From NCBI RefSeq assembly GCF_013277515.1, contig NZ_VMNB01000010.1:89015-146143 (forward strand): a stretch of 57,129 nt of DNA, given 5' to 3'. Each line of letters opens with the position of its first letter. The stretch's first letter is position 1. Source of the stretch: Streptococcus sp. k-402. Its GTDB lineage: Bacteria > Bacillota > Bacilli > Lactobacillales > Streptococcaceae. The translations under genes and the position numbers were made by a program. This document shows positions 46,522-56,795 of the stretch, one piece after another. Below the pieces are notes generated by a model that did not search any database, was not told the DNA's origin, and saw only the letters and a list, made by a program, of their open reading frames with translations.

Positions 46522-46653
46522 TTAAAAGTTTATACAACCATATACATCAACTAGATTCACAGCTATTTGTAAAATCCTTCCATAAATCTTGATCAGTGAT
46601 CCTACTCTTGCTCCCGCAGCCATAAAGACTTTGCTGAACTTCAATCCTGCCAT
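46522..46653 (-). CDS. Possible 43-residue hydrophobic basic peptide
   Basis: An open frame starting at the ATG 46653 encodes a peptide with MAGLKFSKVFMAAGARVG at its start, an IYGRILQIAVNLVDVYG middle and a C-terminal CINF. Its stop is 9 nt before the 77-residue gene, so the two could form an operon or be parts of one decayed gene. No clear ribosome-binding site is visible. The remainder of the 258-bp gap (46654-46770) shows nothing recognisable. Confidence 0.25.
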   Translation of the reverse strand: MAGLKFSKVFMAAGARVGSLIKIYGRILQIAVNLVDVYGCINF

Positions 46654-46770
46654 ACCAATAGTATTTCTGAATAAAGATACTGACAATAAGAGCTCATTTC
46701 TCTACCTCAAAAGAGCAATTTTATGGTAGATTATTGTCAAAGATTTACAAAAAGACAATTCATCCTATTT

Positions 46771-47223
46771 TTAATCAATCAAAATTTTAAACAAATACTT
46801 GCGAACCTTCTCTTCCATACCTGCATAGCCATTTGGCTGATGTGGTTCTCCTGGGAAGAAAATCGCAAAATTGTGATAACCCAACAAGAGTGGGTAGTGT
46901 TCATGACAATGAACAAAGCCAATGTCACTCGCTTCGTCAAATGCTACTGCTTCATCTTTGATACGTGAACCGTAGCTCGAATATTCATGCCCTTCTACCA
47001 GCAAATGCAAATCTGCATAGTTCTTGTGATGTTCAAACTGGTCATTTTCAGCTTGATTGAGGACATTTTCCTGAACAACTAGAAAGACCTTGTCTCCATC
47101 AATCTCATACTTTCCTAACTCGAAAGAATCTTTACGATGTTGGTAGAGATAGTCGATAGCCTTATCTAAATTGGGATGAATCCCTTTGTAAAAGGTAATA
47201 TTTTTCAAATCGTCAAAAATCAT
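46771..47223 (-). CDS. YhcH/NanQ-family protein (sialic-acid anomerase type), copy 1
   Basis: 150 residues, DUF386 cupin-like fold. Metal-site residues sit in HHKNYADLHLLVEG (about 66-79), and FFPGEPHQPN (about 122-131) carries the C-terminal histidine and glutamate. The E. coli relative YhcH has been described as NanQ, which speeds conversion between sialic-acid anomers before the lyase acts. A paralogue lies at 56239-56691; the two differ widely in the middle. Its own promoter region is upstream, between the ORF and a BOX element. Confidence 0.85.
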   Translation of the reverse strand: MIFDDLKNITFYKGIHPNLDKAIDYLYQHRKDSFELGKYEIDGDKVFLVVQENVLNQAENDQFEHHKNYADLHLLVEGHEYSSYGSRIKDEAVAFDEASDIGFVHCHEHYPLLLGYHNFAIFFPGEPHQPNGYAGMEEKVRKYLFKILID

Positions 47224-47344
47224 ACTCTTTCCTTCGTTTCTGATAGTTAACTAAAACCATTCTTAAGTTGATAAGTGTCTGACAAAATCTTTATGGTAAG
47301 CAAATACCCAACATTTTGTAGACACTTATAACTCTATATTCTCT

Positions 47345-47450
47345 TATACTCAATGAAAATTGAAGAACAAACTAGGAAGCTAACCGCAGGCAATACTTAA
47401 GTATGGCAAGGTGACGCTGACGTAGTTTGCATTCGATTTTCGCAGAGTAT
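47345..47450 (-). repeat. BOX element (A-C form, inverted), ending in the satC stop codon
   Basis: It begins TATACTCAATGAAAATTGAAG (C end), contains CAAGGTGACGCTGACG (the boxA core) and ends GAGTAT at 47450. The first base of the permease stop codon is the last base of the element. There is no boxB unit. Confidence 0.9.
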
Positions 47451-48289
47451 TATCCTTTGACCGCTCCCATAGTAATCCCTTGTGTGAAGGATTTCTGGAA
47501 GACTAGGAAGACTGTTACGATTGGCACGGCAGCAAGGGCAGCTCCTGCCATAATCAAACCATAGTTGGTTGCCATTTCAGCCTGCATGGTCGCAACCCCA
47601 AGTGAAATGGTCAAATTGTTACGTGAAGTCAACATTACCAATTGCATGAAATAGTCATTCCAAGTATTGATGAAGGTGAAGATTGCAAGGGCTGCAAACC
47701 CTGGTTTCACAATCGGGAAGGCTACGCTCCAGAAAGTACGAATCTCACCACAACCGTCAATTTTAGCTGATTCGAGCAACTCTGTTGGGATGTTTTCGCT
47801 AAATTGTTTCATGAGGAAGACCCCGAATGGCCATCCAATCAAAGGCAAAATAACTGCCCAAAGAGTGTCATGAATTCCCATGAAGTTGACGATACGTACC
47901 AATGGTACAAGGACAACTTGTTTTGGAAGCGCCATGGCAGCGATAAAGATAGCAAATAGAATGCGTTGACCATAGAAACGTTTTTTAGCCAATACATAAC
48001 CTGCTAGAGATGAGGTTGCACAGACTAAGAACATGGTTACCAGCGAGATAAACACAGAGTTCCACATCCACTGCAAGGCAGGGTTCTGCACCATGAGTTG
48101 TTGGAAGTTTTCCATGGTTGGCATTTTAGGGAACCATTGTGGCGGAATCATAATGGTATCAGGTTGTGATTTGAATGCCCCTGTCAAAATCCAGTAGAAT
48201 GGAAAGATGAACAGCACAGTCAACAAGAGCAAAATGATTGTTGAAATAACAGTAAAGGCTGTTAATGGTTTTTTTTCTGTAGATTGCAT
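47450..48289 (-). CDS. satC: Sialic-acid ABC transporter permease (SatC type)
   Basis: 279 residues, six membrane helices, MalG-type permease. The EAA loop (ELLESAKIDGCGEIRTFWSVAFPIVKPG, about 175-205) contacts an MsmK-like ATPase that is not encoded here, as for many streptococcal CUT1 systems. It follows satB by 15 nt (AAAGGAGACAG ribosome-binding site). In pneumococcus the SatABC proteins import sialic acid. The gene stop is fused to a BOX element. Confidence 0.92.
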   Translation of the reverse strand: MQSTEKKPLTAFTVISTIILLLLTVLFIFPFYWILTGAFKSQPDTIMIPPQWFPKMPTMENFQQLMVQNPALQWMWNSVFISLVTMFLVCATSSLAGYVLAKKRFYGQRILFAIFIAAMALPKQVVLVPLVRIVNFMGIHDTLWAVILPLIGWPFGVFLMKQFSENIPTELLESAKIDGCGEIRTFWSVAFPIVKPGFAALAIFTFINTWNDYFMQLVMLTSRNNLTISLGVATMQAEMATNYGLIMAGAALAAVPIVTVFLVFQKSFTQGITMGAVKG

Positions 48290-48304
48290 AGCTGTCTCCT
48301 TTCT

Positions 48305-49192
48305 TTAGTATTCTACGTCGTTTCCGAGCGCCTTAAATTGAACAAAACTTACGATCGCAATCATGACTGCCAAGAAGACACCAATGGTGTTTGCATAACC
48401 GTATTCTGTCAATTGGAAGGCTTTTTCGTACAGGTAGTACATCAAGGTACTTGTAGAGTAGTTTGGCCCACCAGATGTCAACAATTGAATCAAGGCGAAA
48501 ACTTGGAAGGAGTTGATTGTCGTGATGATTGCGATATAAAGAGTTGTTGGAAGAAGGCTTGGCCATTTAATCTTCCAGAAAACTTGAAACTCAGTTGCAC
48601 CGTCAACACGAGCTGCTTCAACCAGTGAATTGTCAATATTCCCCATAGCTGCGATGTAGAGGATAATCGGTTGACCAACAGACGTTGTCAAGAGGATAAT
48701 CATAATCGCCAGCAATGCCCAGTGCTTGTCGCCCAGCCATGAAATATTTTGAGTAATGATATGACTAGATTTCAAAACAAAGTTTAAGATACCTGATAGC
48801 GGATCATAAATCCATTTCCATACAACCGTTACGGCAACACTACCTGTTACAACTGGAAGGAAGAAGACGAAACGGTAAAAGGATCTAGCAATAGCATTTT
48901 GATGATAGGTCTGTGACGCTACAAAGAGCGAGAAGAGAACAACAATCGGTACAGAGCCAACAACCAAAATAACTGTGTTAATCAGAGATTTTGTAAAGAC
49001 AGGATCTTTAAACATACGGACATAGTTATCTAAGCCCACAAATTCAAAACTAGTCATAGAGTAGTTAAAGAAACTTGTGATGAAGCCCATAATCATTGGT
49101 ACTAAAACAAAGATAATAAAGAAGAACAACACTGGTGCTAGGAAAGCATAGGAAATCACTGTTTCCCTCATACGGATTTTATTGACTTTCAC
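48305..49192 (-). CDS. satB: Sialic-acid ABC transporter permease (SatB type)
   Basis: 295 residues with MalF-type topology. EAA loop: SLVEAARVDGATEFQVFWKIKWPSLLP, near the C-terminal third. The frame reaches a GTG at 49201, but AGAGAGG lies immediately in front of that codon, while a second GTG at 49192 has 8-nt spacing; I use the latter (MKVNKIRMRE). A 222-nt gap with hairpins separates it from satA. Substrate by homology to the pneumococcal Sat system. Confidence 0.9.
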   Translation of the reverse strand: MKVNKIRMRETVISYAFLAPVLFFFIIFVLVPMIMGFITSFFNYSMTSFEFVGLDNYVRMFKDPVFTKSLINTVILVVGSVPIVVLFSLFVASQTYHQNAIARSFYRFVFFLPVVTGSVAVTVVWKWIYDPLSGILNFVLKSSHIITQNISWLGDKHWALLAIMIILLTTSVGQPIILYIAAMGNIDNSLVEAARVDGATEFQVFWKIKWPSLLPTTLYIAIITTINSFQVFALIQLLTSGGPNYSTSTLMYYLYEKAFQLTEYGYANTIGVFLAVMIAIVSFVQFKALGNDVEY

Positions 49193-49282
49193 AGTCGGCA
49201 CCTCTCTTTCAAATAGAATAATTTTTTGACTTTCTTGAACTGTTTTAAAATCAAAATGAAATTTTTTATGATTCGCTTATGT

Positions 49283-49319
49283 AAGAACTTCATTTTAATT
49301 TCGTGACAGTTCCTTACAT
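49283..49319 (-). other. Second hairpin in the satA-satB gap
   Basis: ATGTAAGAAC pairs with GTTCCTTACAT (one bulge) around a 17-nt loop. With the larger stem at 49332-49373 it makes a structured intercistronic region. Confidence 0.45.
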
Positions 49320-49331
49320 TTTAAACAAAAG

Positions 49332-49373
49332 CCCCCCTTTTCTTACACTATCTGTGTAGAGGGAAAAGGGGGT
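49332..49373 (-). terminator. Intercistronic stem-loop between satA and satB
   Basis: CCCCCTTTTC (minus strand) pairs with GAAAAGGGGG around an inner CTACAC/GTGTAAG stem, with CTTTTG following. Likely a partial terminator or 3'-end stabiliser giving more satA than satB/satC. Confidence 0.7.
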
Positions 49374-49423
49374 ATACACTCTTAGATTCTTTAAAAAACT
49401 ACTTTTTATAGAATGACTAAGGA

Positions 49424-50767
<1,344 letters not shown>

Positions 50768-50776
50768 TTATAAGCG

Positions 50777-50791
50777 TATCCAACTTGGATA
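50777..50791. other. Short palindrome upstream of satA
   Basis: TATCCAA-C-TTGGATA with 7-bp arms, in the satA leader, 25 nt before the ATG. Candidate operator or small stem; no known factor recognised. Confidence 0.3.
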
Positions 50792-50807
50792 ATGAGTTCT
50801 TTATTTC

Positions 50808-50823
50808 TTGTATGCGATTTCAT
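50808..50823 (-). promoter_or_regulatory. cre site (CcpA) upstream of satA
   Basis: On the minus strand ATGAAATCGCATACAA matches the WTGNNANCGNWNNCAW consensus at all 16 positions. Supports catabolite repression of the transporter. Confidence 0.75.
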
Positions 50824-50865
50824 TTCATCCTACTCATACACCACTCTCCTCTTTTTAAGATTGTG

Positions 50866-51564
50866 TTATTTGAGACCAGCAACGAAGCGTTCTGTAATCT
50901 CTTTTGGTCTAGTAATAGCGCCACCAACAACGATGCCTCGCACTCCATATTCAAGGATTTGTTTGGCTTGTTCTGGTGTATGAATTTTTCCTTCTGCAAT
51001 GACATCTACACCGGCATCGCAGAGTTTTTTGATGAGTTCAAAATCTGGACCATCCACTTTTGGACTGTAGGAGGTGTAGCCTGATAAGGTTGTTCCGACA
51101 AAGTCAATTCCTGCTTCTACAGCTGCTAGCCCTTCTTCGAAGATACTAGTATCAGCCATCAAAAGCTGATTAGGATATTTCTCCTTAACCTGACGAATGA
51201 ACTCTTGAATCTCCAAACCATCGTAGCGTTCACGCTTGGTACAATCCAGAGCAATCACCTCGATGTCCAGTTCTGCCAATTCATCAACTTCTTTCATGGT
51301 AGCCGTGATGAAGGGTTCTTGTGGCGGATAATCTCGTTTGATTATTCCAATAATCGGAAGTTTTGTAACCTCCTTGATTTCCTTGATATCACGAACACTA
51401 TTTGCTCGGATACCGACTGCTCCACCTTGCTCAGCCGCTTTGACCAGCAAGGGAATGACTCCTCCCGCTTCTGTATAAAGCGGTTCGTGAGGAAGGGCCT
51501 GACAAGAAACGATGATTCCATCTTTGATTTGTGCAATCAAGGCTTCTTTAGTAATCTGTGGCAT
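50866..51564 (-). CDS. nanE: N-acetylmannosamine-6-phosphate 2-epimerase
   Basis: 232 residues, TIM barrel converting ManNAc-6-P to GlcNAc-6-P. Characteristic segments: [15 protein letters not shown] near the start, [10 protein letters not shown] with the catalytic lysine (about 75), [10 protein letters not shown] (about 115), [12 protein letters not shown] and [14 protein letters not shown] with the second Glu/Lys. It sits in the centre of the nan genes under a promoter with a cre. Normal length. Confidence 0.95.
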   Translation of the reverse strand: MPQITKEALIAQIKDGIIVSCQALPHEPLYTEAGGVIPLLVKAAEQGGAVGIRANSVRDIKEIKEVTKLPIIGIIKRDYPPQEPFITATMKEVDELAELDIEVIALDCTKRERYDGLEIQEFIRQVKEKYPNQLLMADTSIFEEGLAAVEAGIDFVGTTLSGYTSYSPKVDGPDFELIKKLCDAGVDVIAEGKIHTPEQAKQILEYGVRGIVVGGAITRPKEITERFVAGLK

Positions 51565-51605
51565 CCTCTTTCCTCCTTTTCCTTTTTCTTTGTTTCTATG
51601 AGATT

Positions 51606-51634
51606 ATTATACCTTAAAAATAAAACGCTTTCAA
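51606..51634 (-). promoter_or_regulatory. nanE promoter with overlapping cre
   Basis: Minus-strand TTGAAA (51629-51634) and TATAAT (51606-51611) with 17-bp spacing. TTGAAAGCGTTTTATT (51619-51634) matches the cre consensus at 14 of 16 positions and covers the -35 box. Confidence 0.8.
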
Positions 51635-51743
51635 GAGTTTGTAGTAGAATAGATTTCAGTTTCAAAAACTAGCCAAGTCAAACAGCTCCTCTAAAAGTAC
51701 TTTCAGAGGAGCAAGTCGACCTATAATAGGAGAATACCAAAAT

Positions 51744-52847
51744 TTATTTTACAATTTCTGACAATTTTACTTTGCGATCTTCAAACATAGACTGGGTACA
51801 AGCATCTGCAGTAGCAATTGCTTCTAGGGCAGCTTCACCTGTCAATAGTTTTGCAAATTCTTCTGATACTGGAGCTCCCTGCATAATCTCATGCAGATAG
51901 CGCATTTCTTTATCAATGACAGATGATAGCCATAATGGAGTACGTTTACCTGGTTTACCATAAGCAATTGCTCCATCCATCTCTGTACTATGATAGATAC
52001 GAGTACGATCATCATCTTCTTCTTGAGATTCGTGAATCAAGAAATAACTTTCTTGTCCATCTAGCTTAAGAGTTCCTTTACAGTTGAATAAGTCTAAGCG
52101 GATGGCACCTTTGGTTCCTTGGATTAAGACATAATGTTCACCCCAACGATAAGCTGAACCCCATTCTAACAAAGCAAAACGCTTATTAGAAAATTCCATA
52201 TTGACAAAAATCATATCATCTTCATCACCGAAATGTTCACCTTCATGGGCTACATTTCCACCTGTCATGGTTACAGTTTCAGGCATACCACCCATAAGGA
52301 ATTGAACACAATCCAACTCATGGATGTGGTGATACAAGTGACCACCTGATTTTTCACGAATTTTTTTCCATGATACTGACGGTTGTTGTTCTTCCCAACC
52401 ATTACGAGCTGTATGACAATATAGAACGTCTCCGATAACTCCTTGATTAATGAGTTCTTTTGCATGATGGACACCATTAAAGAAATTCATAATATGTCCT
52501 GCCATAAAGGTTACATTGTTTTCTTTACATGCATCTACCATCTCGCGGCAATCTTGATAAGAAAGCGCAATTGGTTTTTCACAGAAAACATTTTTACCAT
52601 GTTGTGCAGCCTTAATAACTGGTTCTTTATGAAGATTATTTGGAGTTGCGACGATAACACAATCTACTTCATCGCTAGAAACCAACTCATCTAAGGAACT
52701 TGCTACTTTTGCTCCCAATTCTTCTGCAATTGCCTCTGCATTATCTGGATCATAGAGAAGAGTAATTTCTGCTCCATCATTCTTTTGCATATAACGAGCC
52801 AACTCAGCTCCAAAATACCCTGTTCCAACAACACCGTATTTAACCAT
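51744..52847 (-). CDS. Gfo/Idh/MocA oxidoreductase, probable 2,7-anhydro-Neu5Ac type
   Basis: 367 residues. N-terminal Rossmann domain GVVGTGYFGAELARYM (about 5-20), EKPIAL (about 93-98) with the conserved Lys, and C-terminal alpha/beta domain with GGHLYHHIHELDCVQFLMG, the catalytic His region. Characterised sialic-acid-locus relatives (R. gnavus NanOx, E. coli YjhC) use NAD to convert 2,7-anhydro-Neu5Ac to Neu5Ac through redox-neutral steps. This is inferred from family and context; other sugar dehydrogenase roles are possible. Preceded by GGAGAAAAAAC, next to a BOX element. Confidence 0.82.
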   Translation of the reverse strand: MVKYGVVGTGYFGAELARYMQKNDGAEITLLYDPDNAEAIAEELGAKVASSLDELVSSDEVDCVIVATPNNLHKEPVIKAAQHGKNVFCEKPIALSYQDCREMVDACKENNVTFMAGHIMNFFNGVHHAKELINQGVIGDVLYCHTARNGWEEQQPSVSWKKIREKSGGHLYHHIHELDCVQFLMGGMPETVTMTGGNVAHEGEHFGDEDDMIFVNMEFSNKRFALLEWGSAYRWGEHYVLIQGTKGAIRLDLFNCKGTLKLDGQESYFLIHESQEEDDDRTRIYHSTEMDGAIAYGKPGKRTPLWLSSVIDKEMRYLHEIMQGAPVSEEFAKLLTGEAALEAIATADACTQSMFEDRKVKLSEIVK

Positions 52848-52890
52848 GTTTTTTCTCCTTTATTATTGAATAAACTTTCTAATTTTAACT

Positions 52891-53087
52891 TATACTCTTC
52901 GAAAATCTCTTCAAACCGCGTCAACGTCGCCTCACTGTGCGTATGGTTACTGACTTCGTCAGCTTCATCTACAGCCTCAAAAACATGTTTTGAGCTGACT
53001 TCGTCAGTTTTATCTGCAACCTCAAAGCTGTACTTTGAGCAGCCTGTGGCTAGTTTCCTAGTTTGCTCTTTGATTTTCATTGAGTAT
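52891..53087 (+). repeat. BOX element (A-B-C form), ending in the permease stop codon
   Basis: It starts TATACTCTTCGAAAATCTC (boxA), contains two ACTGACTTCGTCAG-type units (boxB and boxC) and ends TTTTCATTGAGTAT at 53087. That base is also the first base of the permease stop codon on the minus strand. Confidence 0.9.
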
Positions 53088-53920
53088 TACTTCACAGATC
53101 CTTCTGATAATCCACTTGCAATTTTATTTTGGATGATAGAGAAGAAAATGATTGATGGAAGAACTACAATAACAGATGCTGCCATCATATCTCCCCAGTC
53201 TAGTATTTCTGAACCATTAAGTGAACGAAGAGCTACTGCTACTGTCATCTTTCCTGTATTGTTAATCAAAATCAAGGCATACAAGAATTCATTCCAAGCA
53301 TTGATAAATGTATAAATAGCTGTTGCTACAATACCTGGTGCTACAATCGGTAGCACAACTTTATAAAACGTAACAAATTTATTCGCACCATCAATTCGAG
53401 CTGCTTCTTCAATTCCAATTGGCACTGTTTGGAAAAATCCAACTAAGAGCCAAACTGCATATGGAACACTAAAAGATAGATAAACCATCATCAAGCCAAA
53501 TAAACTATTTGTTAACCCAACTTTAGCAATGGCAATTGAATAGGGAATTGCTAACAAAATTGGTGGGAAAATATAGGTAATGACGAGTAGTCTCGACATG
53601 ATTGCTCCCAATTTAGGAAAGAATCGAACAATACCATAGGCTGCCATAGCAGAAATAATAATCGCAATAAGGGTTGTAGCCAAGGCAATGATTAAACTGT
53701 TTCGAATGTTATCAATGAAGTGCAAATCGTTGATAACATGAGTGAAATAATCTAATGTAAACTGTTCAGGCCAAAATCGTGTTGGATACTGAGTTAATTC
53801 CCCTTTCCCTTTGACAGAAGATATGATAATCCATACCAATGGGAAAATTGCAACGATGGTCGCACCAACTAAAAGTACATGTGAGAGAATATCTAAATAA
53901 ATACTGGATTTCTTCTTCAT
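53087..53920 (-). CDS. Sugar ABC transporter permease 2 (MalG type), second sialic-acid system
   Basis: 277 residues, six helices. The EAA loop is GIEEAARIDGANKFVTFYKVVLPIVAPG (about 158-188). It overlaps the preceding permease by one base (TAATG). In pneumococcus a matching set of binding protein and two permeases lies beside nanB and is thought to carry 2,7-anhydro-Neu5Ac. nanB is absent from this window. Its stop codon is fused to a BOX element. Confidence 0.88.
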   Translation of the reverse strand: MKKKSSIYLDILSHVLLVGATIVAIFPLVWIIISSVKGKGELTQYPTRFWPEQFTLDYFTHVINDLHFIDNIRNSLIIALATTLIAIIISAMAAYGIVRFFPKLGAIMSRLLVITYIFPPILLAIPYSIAIAKVGLTNSLFGLMMVYLSFSVPYAVWLLVGFFQTVPIGIEEAARIDGANKFVTFYKVVLPIVAPGIVATAIYTFINAWNEFLYALILINNTGKMTVAVALRSLNGSEILDWGDMMAASVIVVLPSIIFFSIIQNKIASGLSEGSVK

Positions 53921-54804
53921 TATTTTCTACCCTCCTTTTCCCACTTACTGATGATAGCAAAGTAGATAAAGCAAATCGCCACCAAGAAGATAAAGAGCAA
54001 TACTGTAACTGCTGAAGCACGACCCAACAATTTAGTTCCCCAACCCAGGTTGTAGGCAAAAATTGGAAGCGTCGTTGTAGCATTGGCTGGTCCACCACCT
54101 GTAATAAGGTAGATGATATCAAAGTTATTAAAGATCCATACAGTTCTCAAAACAACTAGAAGCCCTACAACCACTTTAATATGTGGAAAGACGATAAATT
54201 TGAACACCTGCCAACTTGAAGCACCATCTATCTTAGCAGCCTCAAATTGTTCTTCTGGTACTGTTTGCAAAGCTGAAAGCACATTAACCATAATCATCGG
54301 CGCTCCAAACCAAATGTTGATAAACACCAAACATAGGAATGCCCATGTACTATCTGTCAAAAATGCAGGTGTATGTTCCATTAAACCTAATTTTACGATT
54401 AGATTAGGTAAGTAGCCATAAACCCCGTTTAGAATCCATTGCCAAGAGAAGGCAATAACGATTGTAGGAAATGCCCAAGGAACAATCAATAAGGTCCTAT
54501 ATAATTTCTTGAAGTGGCGGACTCTGTGAAGAGCTAAAGCCAATACAAACCCTACTAAAACTTGACCAACTAATGAGAAAATGGTCCACTTAATTGAATT
54601 AAAGAACGCATTAAAGAAGTTGGGATCTGATAGCACAGCTTTATAGTTAGCTAAACCAACAAATTTATAATTGGGCATAATCAAATGCTTATTGGTAAAG
54701 CTATAAAAAATACTCGAGAAAAACGGATAAACAAAGAGTAATCCTACGATAATCATAGCTGGCAAAACAAATATCCAGCGAGTTAAATTACGTTCTTTAA
54801 CCAT
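53920..54804 (-). CDS. Sugar ABC transporter permease 1 (MalF type), second sialic-acid system
   Basis: 294 residues, six or more helices. EAA loop EEQFEAAKIDGASSWQVFKFIVFPHIK (near 178-205). The periplasmic-side segment YLITGGGPANATTTLPIFAYN is typical of MalF-type CUT1 permeases. It starts 78 nt after the binding protein, with GAAGGGAGAAGGAG in front of the ATG. Confidence 0.88.
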   Translation of the reverse strand: MVKERNLTRWIFVLPAMIIVGLLFVYPFFSSIFYSFTNKHLIMPNYKFVGLANYKAVLSDPNFFNAFFNSIKWTIFSLVGQVLVGFVLALALHRVRHFKKLYRTLLIVPWAFPTIVIAFSWQWILNGVYGYLPNLIVKLGLMEHTPAFLTDSTWAFLCLVFINIWFGAPMIMVNVLSALQTVPEEQFEAAKIDGASSWQVFKFIVFPHIKVVVGLLVVLRTVWIFNNFDIIYLITGGGPANATTTLPIFAYNLGWGTKLLGRASAVTVLLFIFLVAICFIYFAIISKWEKEGRK

Positions 54805-54882
54805 TCTCCTTCTCCCTTCTTTTACAAGATTGGGCTAGGGCTTTTCAGCTCACTAGCCCACCTATTTTCTAGTCTTTTACAC

Positions 54883-56220
54883 CTACTGAACAGCCTCAAA
54901 TAAATCGTTTAATTGTTTTTCTGCTTCTTTTGCAGCTTTCATAGGGTCTGTTCCATTTGTAATGATATCTTGGAACATTTGTTCAATAATGTGTTGGTTA
55001 GTCAACATACCAGCTTGTACACTTGGTCCATTTTCATAACCAATAGCAGTACCTTTTTTAACAGCTTCAGTAATCACTTCTTCAGCATGTTTAAATTTCT
55101 TACGAGTTTCATTTTCTTTATAGGCTGCAGAATCGCTAATCCCCTTAATAGTTGGCAACATACCTACTGGAGTTGAATCAAGGAATTTAATGTAGTCTTC
55201 TTCATTATAAAGTGATTCTAAGAATGCTTTAGCAACTTCTGGGTGTTTTGAATTTTTCCAAACAACCATTGGAATGTTTGAGGTTTCAATTCCTTGGTCT
55301 TTATCAGATTCTTTGATTTTTGGAATAGGATAAGCATCAATCGAATCAATCAATTGAGGACTGTTGGCATTGATGCCTCCAATATGGAAGCCAGAGTTAA
55401 AGTCAAATGCTGTTTTTCCTTGATAGAACAAGGTAGCTTGTTGAAGGACATTAAAGTTCAAAGAATCTTGAGGTGAAATTTCTTTATACATTTTAACCCA
55501 GTATTTAATACCATCTTGAGCAAGTTGGCTTGTCAAATCTGCTTTAAGATCTTTTGTTAAGAGGCTTCCTCCACCACTACGTACGTAGAAGTTCAAGAAA
55601 CGTGTTGCCATTAAGTCATTTGTTCCAAACGGAACAGACAAGCCATAAACTCCAGCTTCTTTCAATTTTTTAGAAGCTTCATAGAGTTGATCCCAAGTTT
55701 TAGGAACCTCAATATTATGTTCTTTTAACAAATCTGTTCTAACCCACATGACTTGTGCATGTGAATAAAGAGGAACAGAGTAGTAATCATCTCCGATTTT
55801 TGCCTCATTTAAGGCAGTTTCGTTAAATTTATCCTGTCCAATACGCTTGATAGAATCGTTTAGCGGAACCAAAGCATCTGAGTTTACCATTTCCATTACT
55901 TGGTTAGGGAGAGCTGTACTGATATCTGGCACATTCCCATTTGCTAAACCTGTAGTCCATTTAGTATAGAAGTCATTCCAAGAGAATGTTTCAATCTTGA
56001 TTTTCGTTTTTGGATGCTTTTGCATGAAAGCATCTGCTGATTTTTGAATACTTTCTAAACGGGGTCCTTGAGTAAAGGAGTGCCACATTGTAATCTCGCC
56101 AGATAATTCTGTCGGTGGTTCAGTACTAGTTGTAGCTTCTTTCTTTCCTGAACAAGCTACCAAGGCAACGGCTGCTAGCGCAACTCCAGCTAAACATAAA
56201 AACTTTCTCATTTTTTTCAT
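54883..56220 (-). CDS. Sugar-binding lipoprotein of the second sialic-acid ABC system
   Basis: 445 residues. Lipobox LVACSG puts the lipidated cysteine near residue 23. CUT1-type fold, with EITMWHSFTQGPRLESIQKSADAFMQKHP opening the mature protein and a C-terminal KAAKEAEKQLNDL. An alternative ATG 9 nt downstream exists; AAGGGAAG 5 nt before the first ATG supports 56220. Substrate (anhydro-Neu5Ac, Neu5Ac or other amino sugar) is inferred from neighbours only. Confidence 0.88.
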   Translation of the reverse strand: MKKMRKFLCLAGVALAAVALVACSGKKEATTSTEPPTELSGEITMWHSFTQGPRLESIQKSADAFMQKHPKTKIKIETFSWNDFYTKWTTGLANGNVPDISTALPNQVMEMVNSDALVPLNDSIKRIGQDKFNETALNEAKIGDDYYSVPLYSHAQVMWVRTDLLKEHNIEVPKTWDQLYEASKKLKEAGVYGLSVPFGTNDLMATRFLNFYVRSGGGSLLTKDLKADLTSQLAQDGIKYWVKMYKEISPQDSLNFNVLQQATLFYQGKTAFDFNSGFHIGGINANSPQLIDSIDAYPIPKIKESDKDQGIETSNIPMVVWKNSKHPEVAKAFLESLYNEEDYIKFLDSTPVGMLPTIKGISDSAAYKENETRKKFKHAEEVITEAVKKGTAIGYENGPSVQAGMLTNQHIIEQMFQDIITNGTDPMKAAKEAEKQLNDLFEAVQ

Positions 56221-56238
56221 CGTTCTTCCCTTTCTACA

Positions 56239-56691
56239 TTAAGAAATCGCAACTTTAAAGACAACTTTTTTCACAGGTTCATCATTTATACGAACCTTGG
56301 GTTGATGTAAATCTTCTGGAAAAGTGATGAGGCATTCGCCAGCTCTCAAATGAACCAACTGTTCCACTTTCCCTGTGTATAATTCAATATCCTTCTCTTC
56401 ATCATACTCTTGGGTAACGCTTACATTTTCCGGCGACGTAACAGCCATGGCTTCTTCGTTTTCCAAAACTAAATGAATATCCAAATATTTTTGGTGTGTT
56501 TCAAAGAAAGCCCCTGCTTGACCATCTGCTAGATAAGTAAAGCAATTCCCAAACAATCGATTACCATCGATAGCAATCGGACCTTCTGTTAAATTTTCTA
56601 GTCCTGTTTTTTCTAGAAAATCTATCAATGTTGCAAAATGTGGATTTACTCCCACATAAGTTCCTAAACGGCTAATTTTTGTAATAATCAT
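56239..56691 (-). CDS. YhcH/NanQ-family protein, copy 2
   Basis: 150 residues, same family as 46771-47223. Metal-site region ETHQKYLDIHLVLE (about 65-78) and TFPEDLHQPKV (about 123-133) with the C-terminal acid and histidine. First gene of the transcript that continues into the binding protein and permeases (18-nt gap). Preceded by GGAGGTTAGAAGAG. Suggests anomerisation of the imported sugar is part of this unit. Confidence 0.85.
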   Translation of the reverse strand: MIITKISRLGTYVGVNPHFATLIDFLEKTGLENLTEGPIAIDGNRLFGNCFTYLADGQAGAFFETHQKYLDIHLVLENEEAMAVTSPENVSVTQEYDEEKDIELYTGKVEQLVHLRAGECLITFPEDLHQPKVRINDEPVKKVVFKVAIS

Positions 56692-56795
56692 CTCTTCTAA
56701 CCTCCTTTCTCAATCTATTTTTCCTATCCAAGTTCCCCATTCTTCTGTCTAGCATTTTCTACTAGAAAGACATAAAAACACAACACTCTCTAGCC

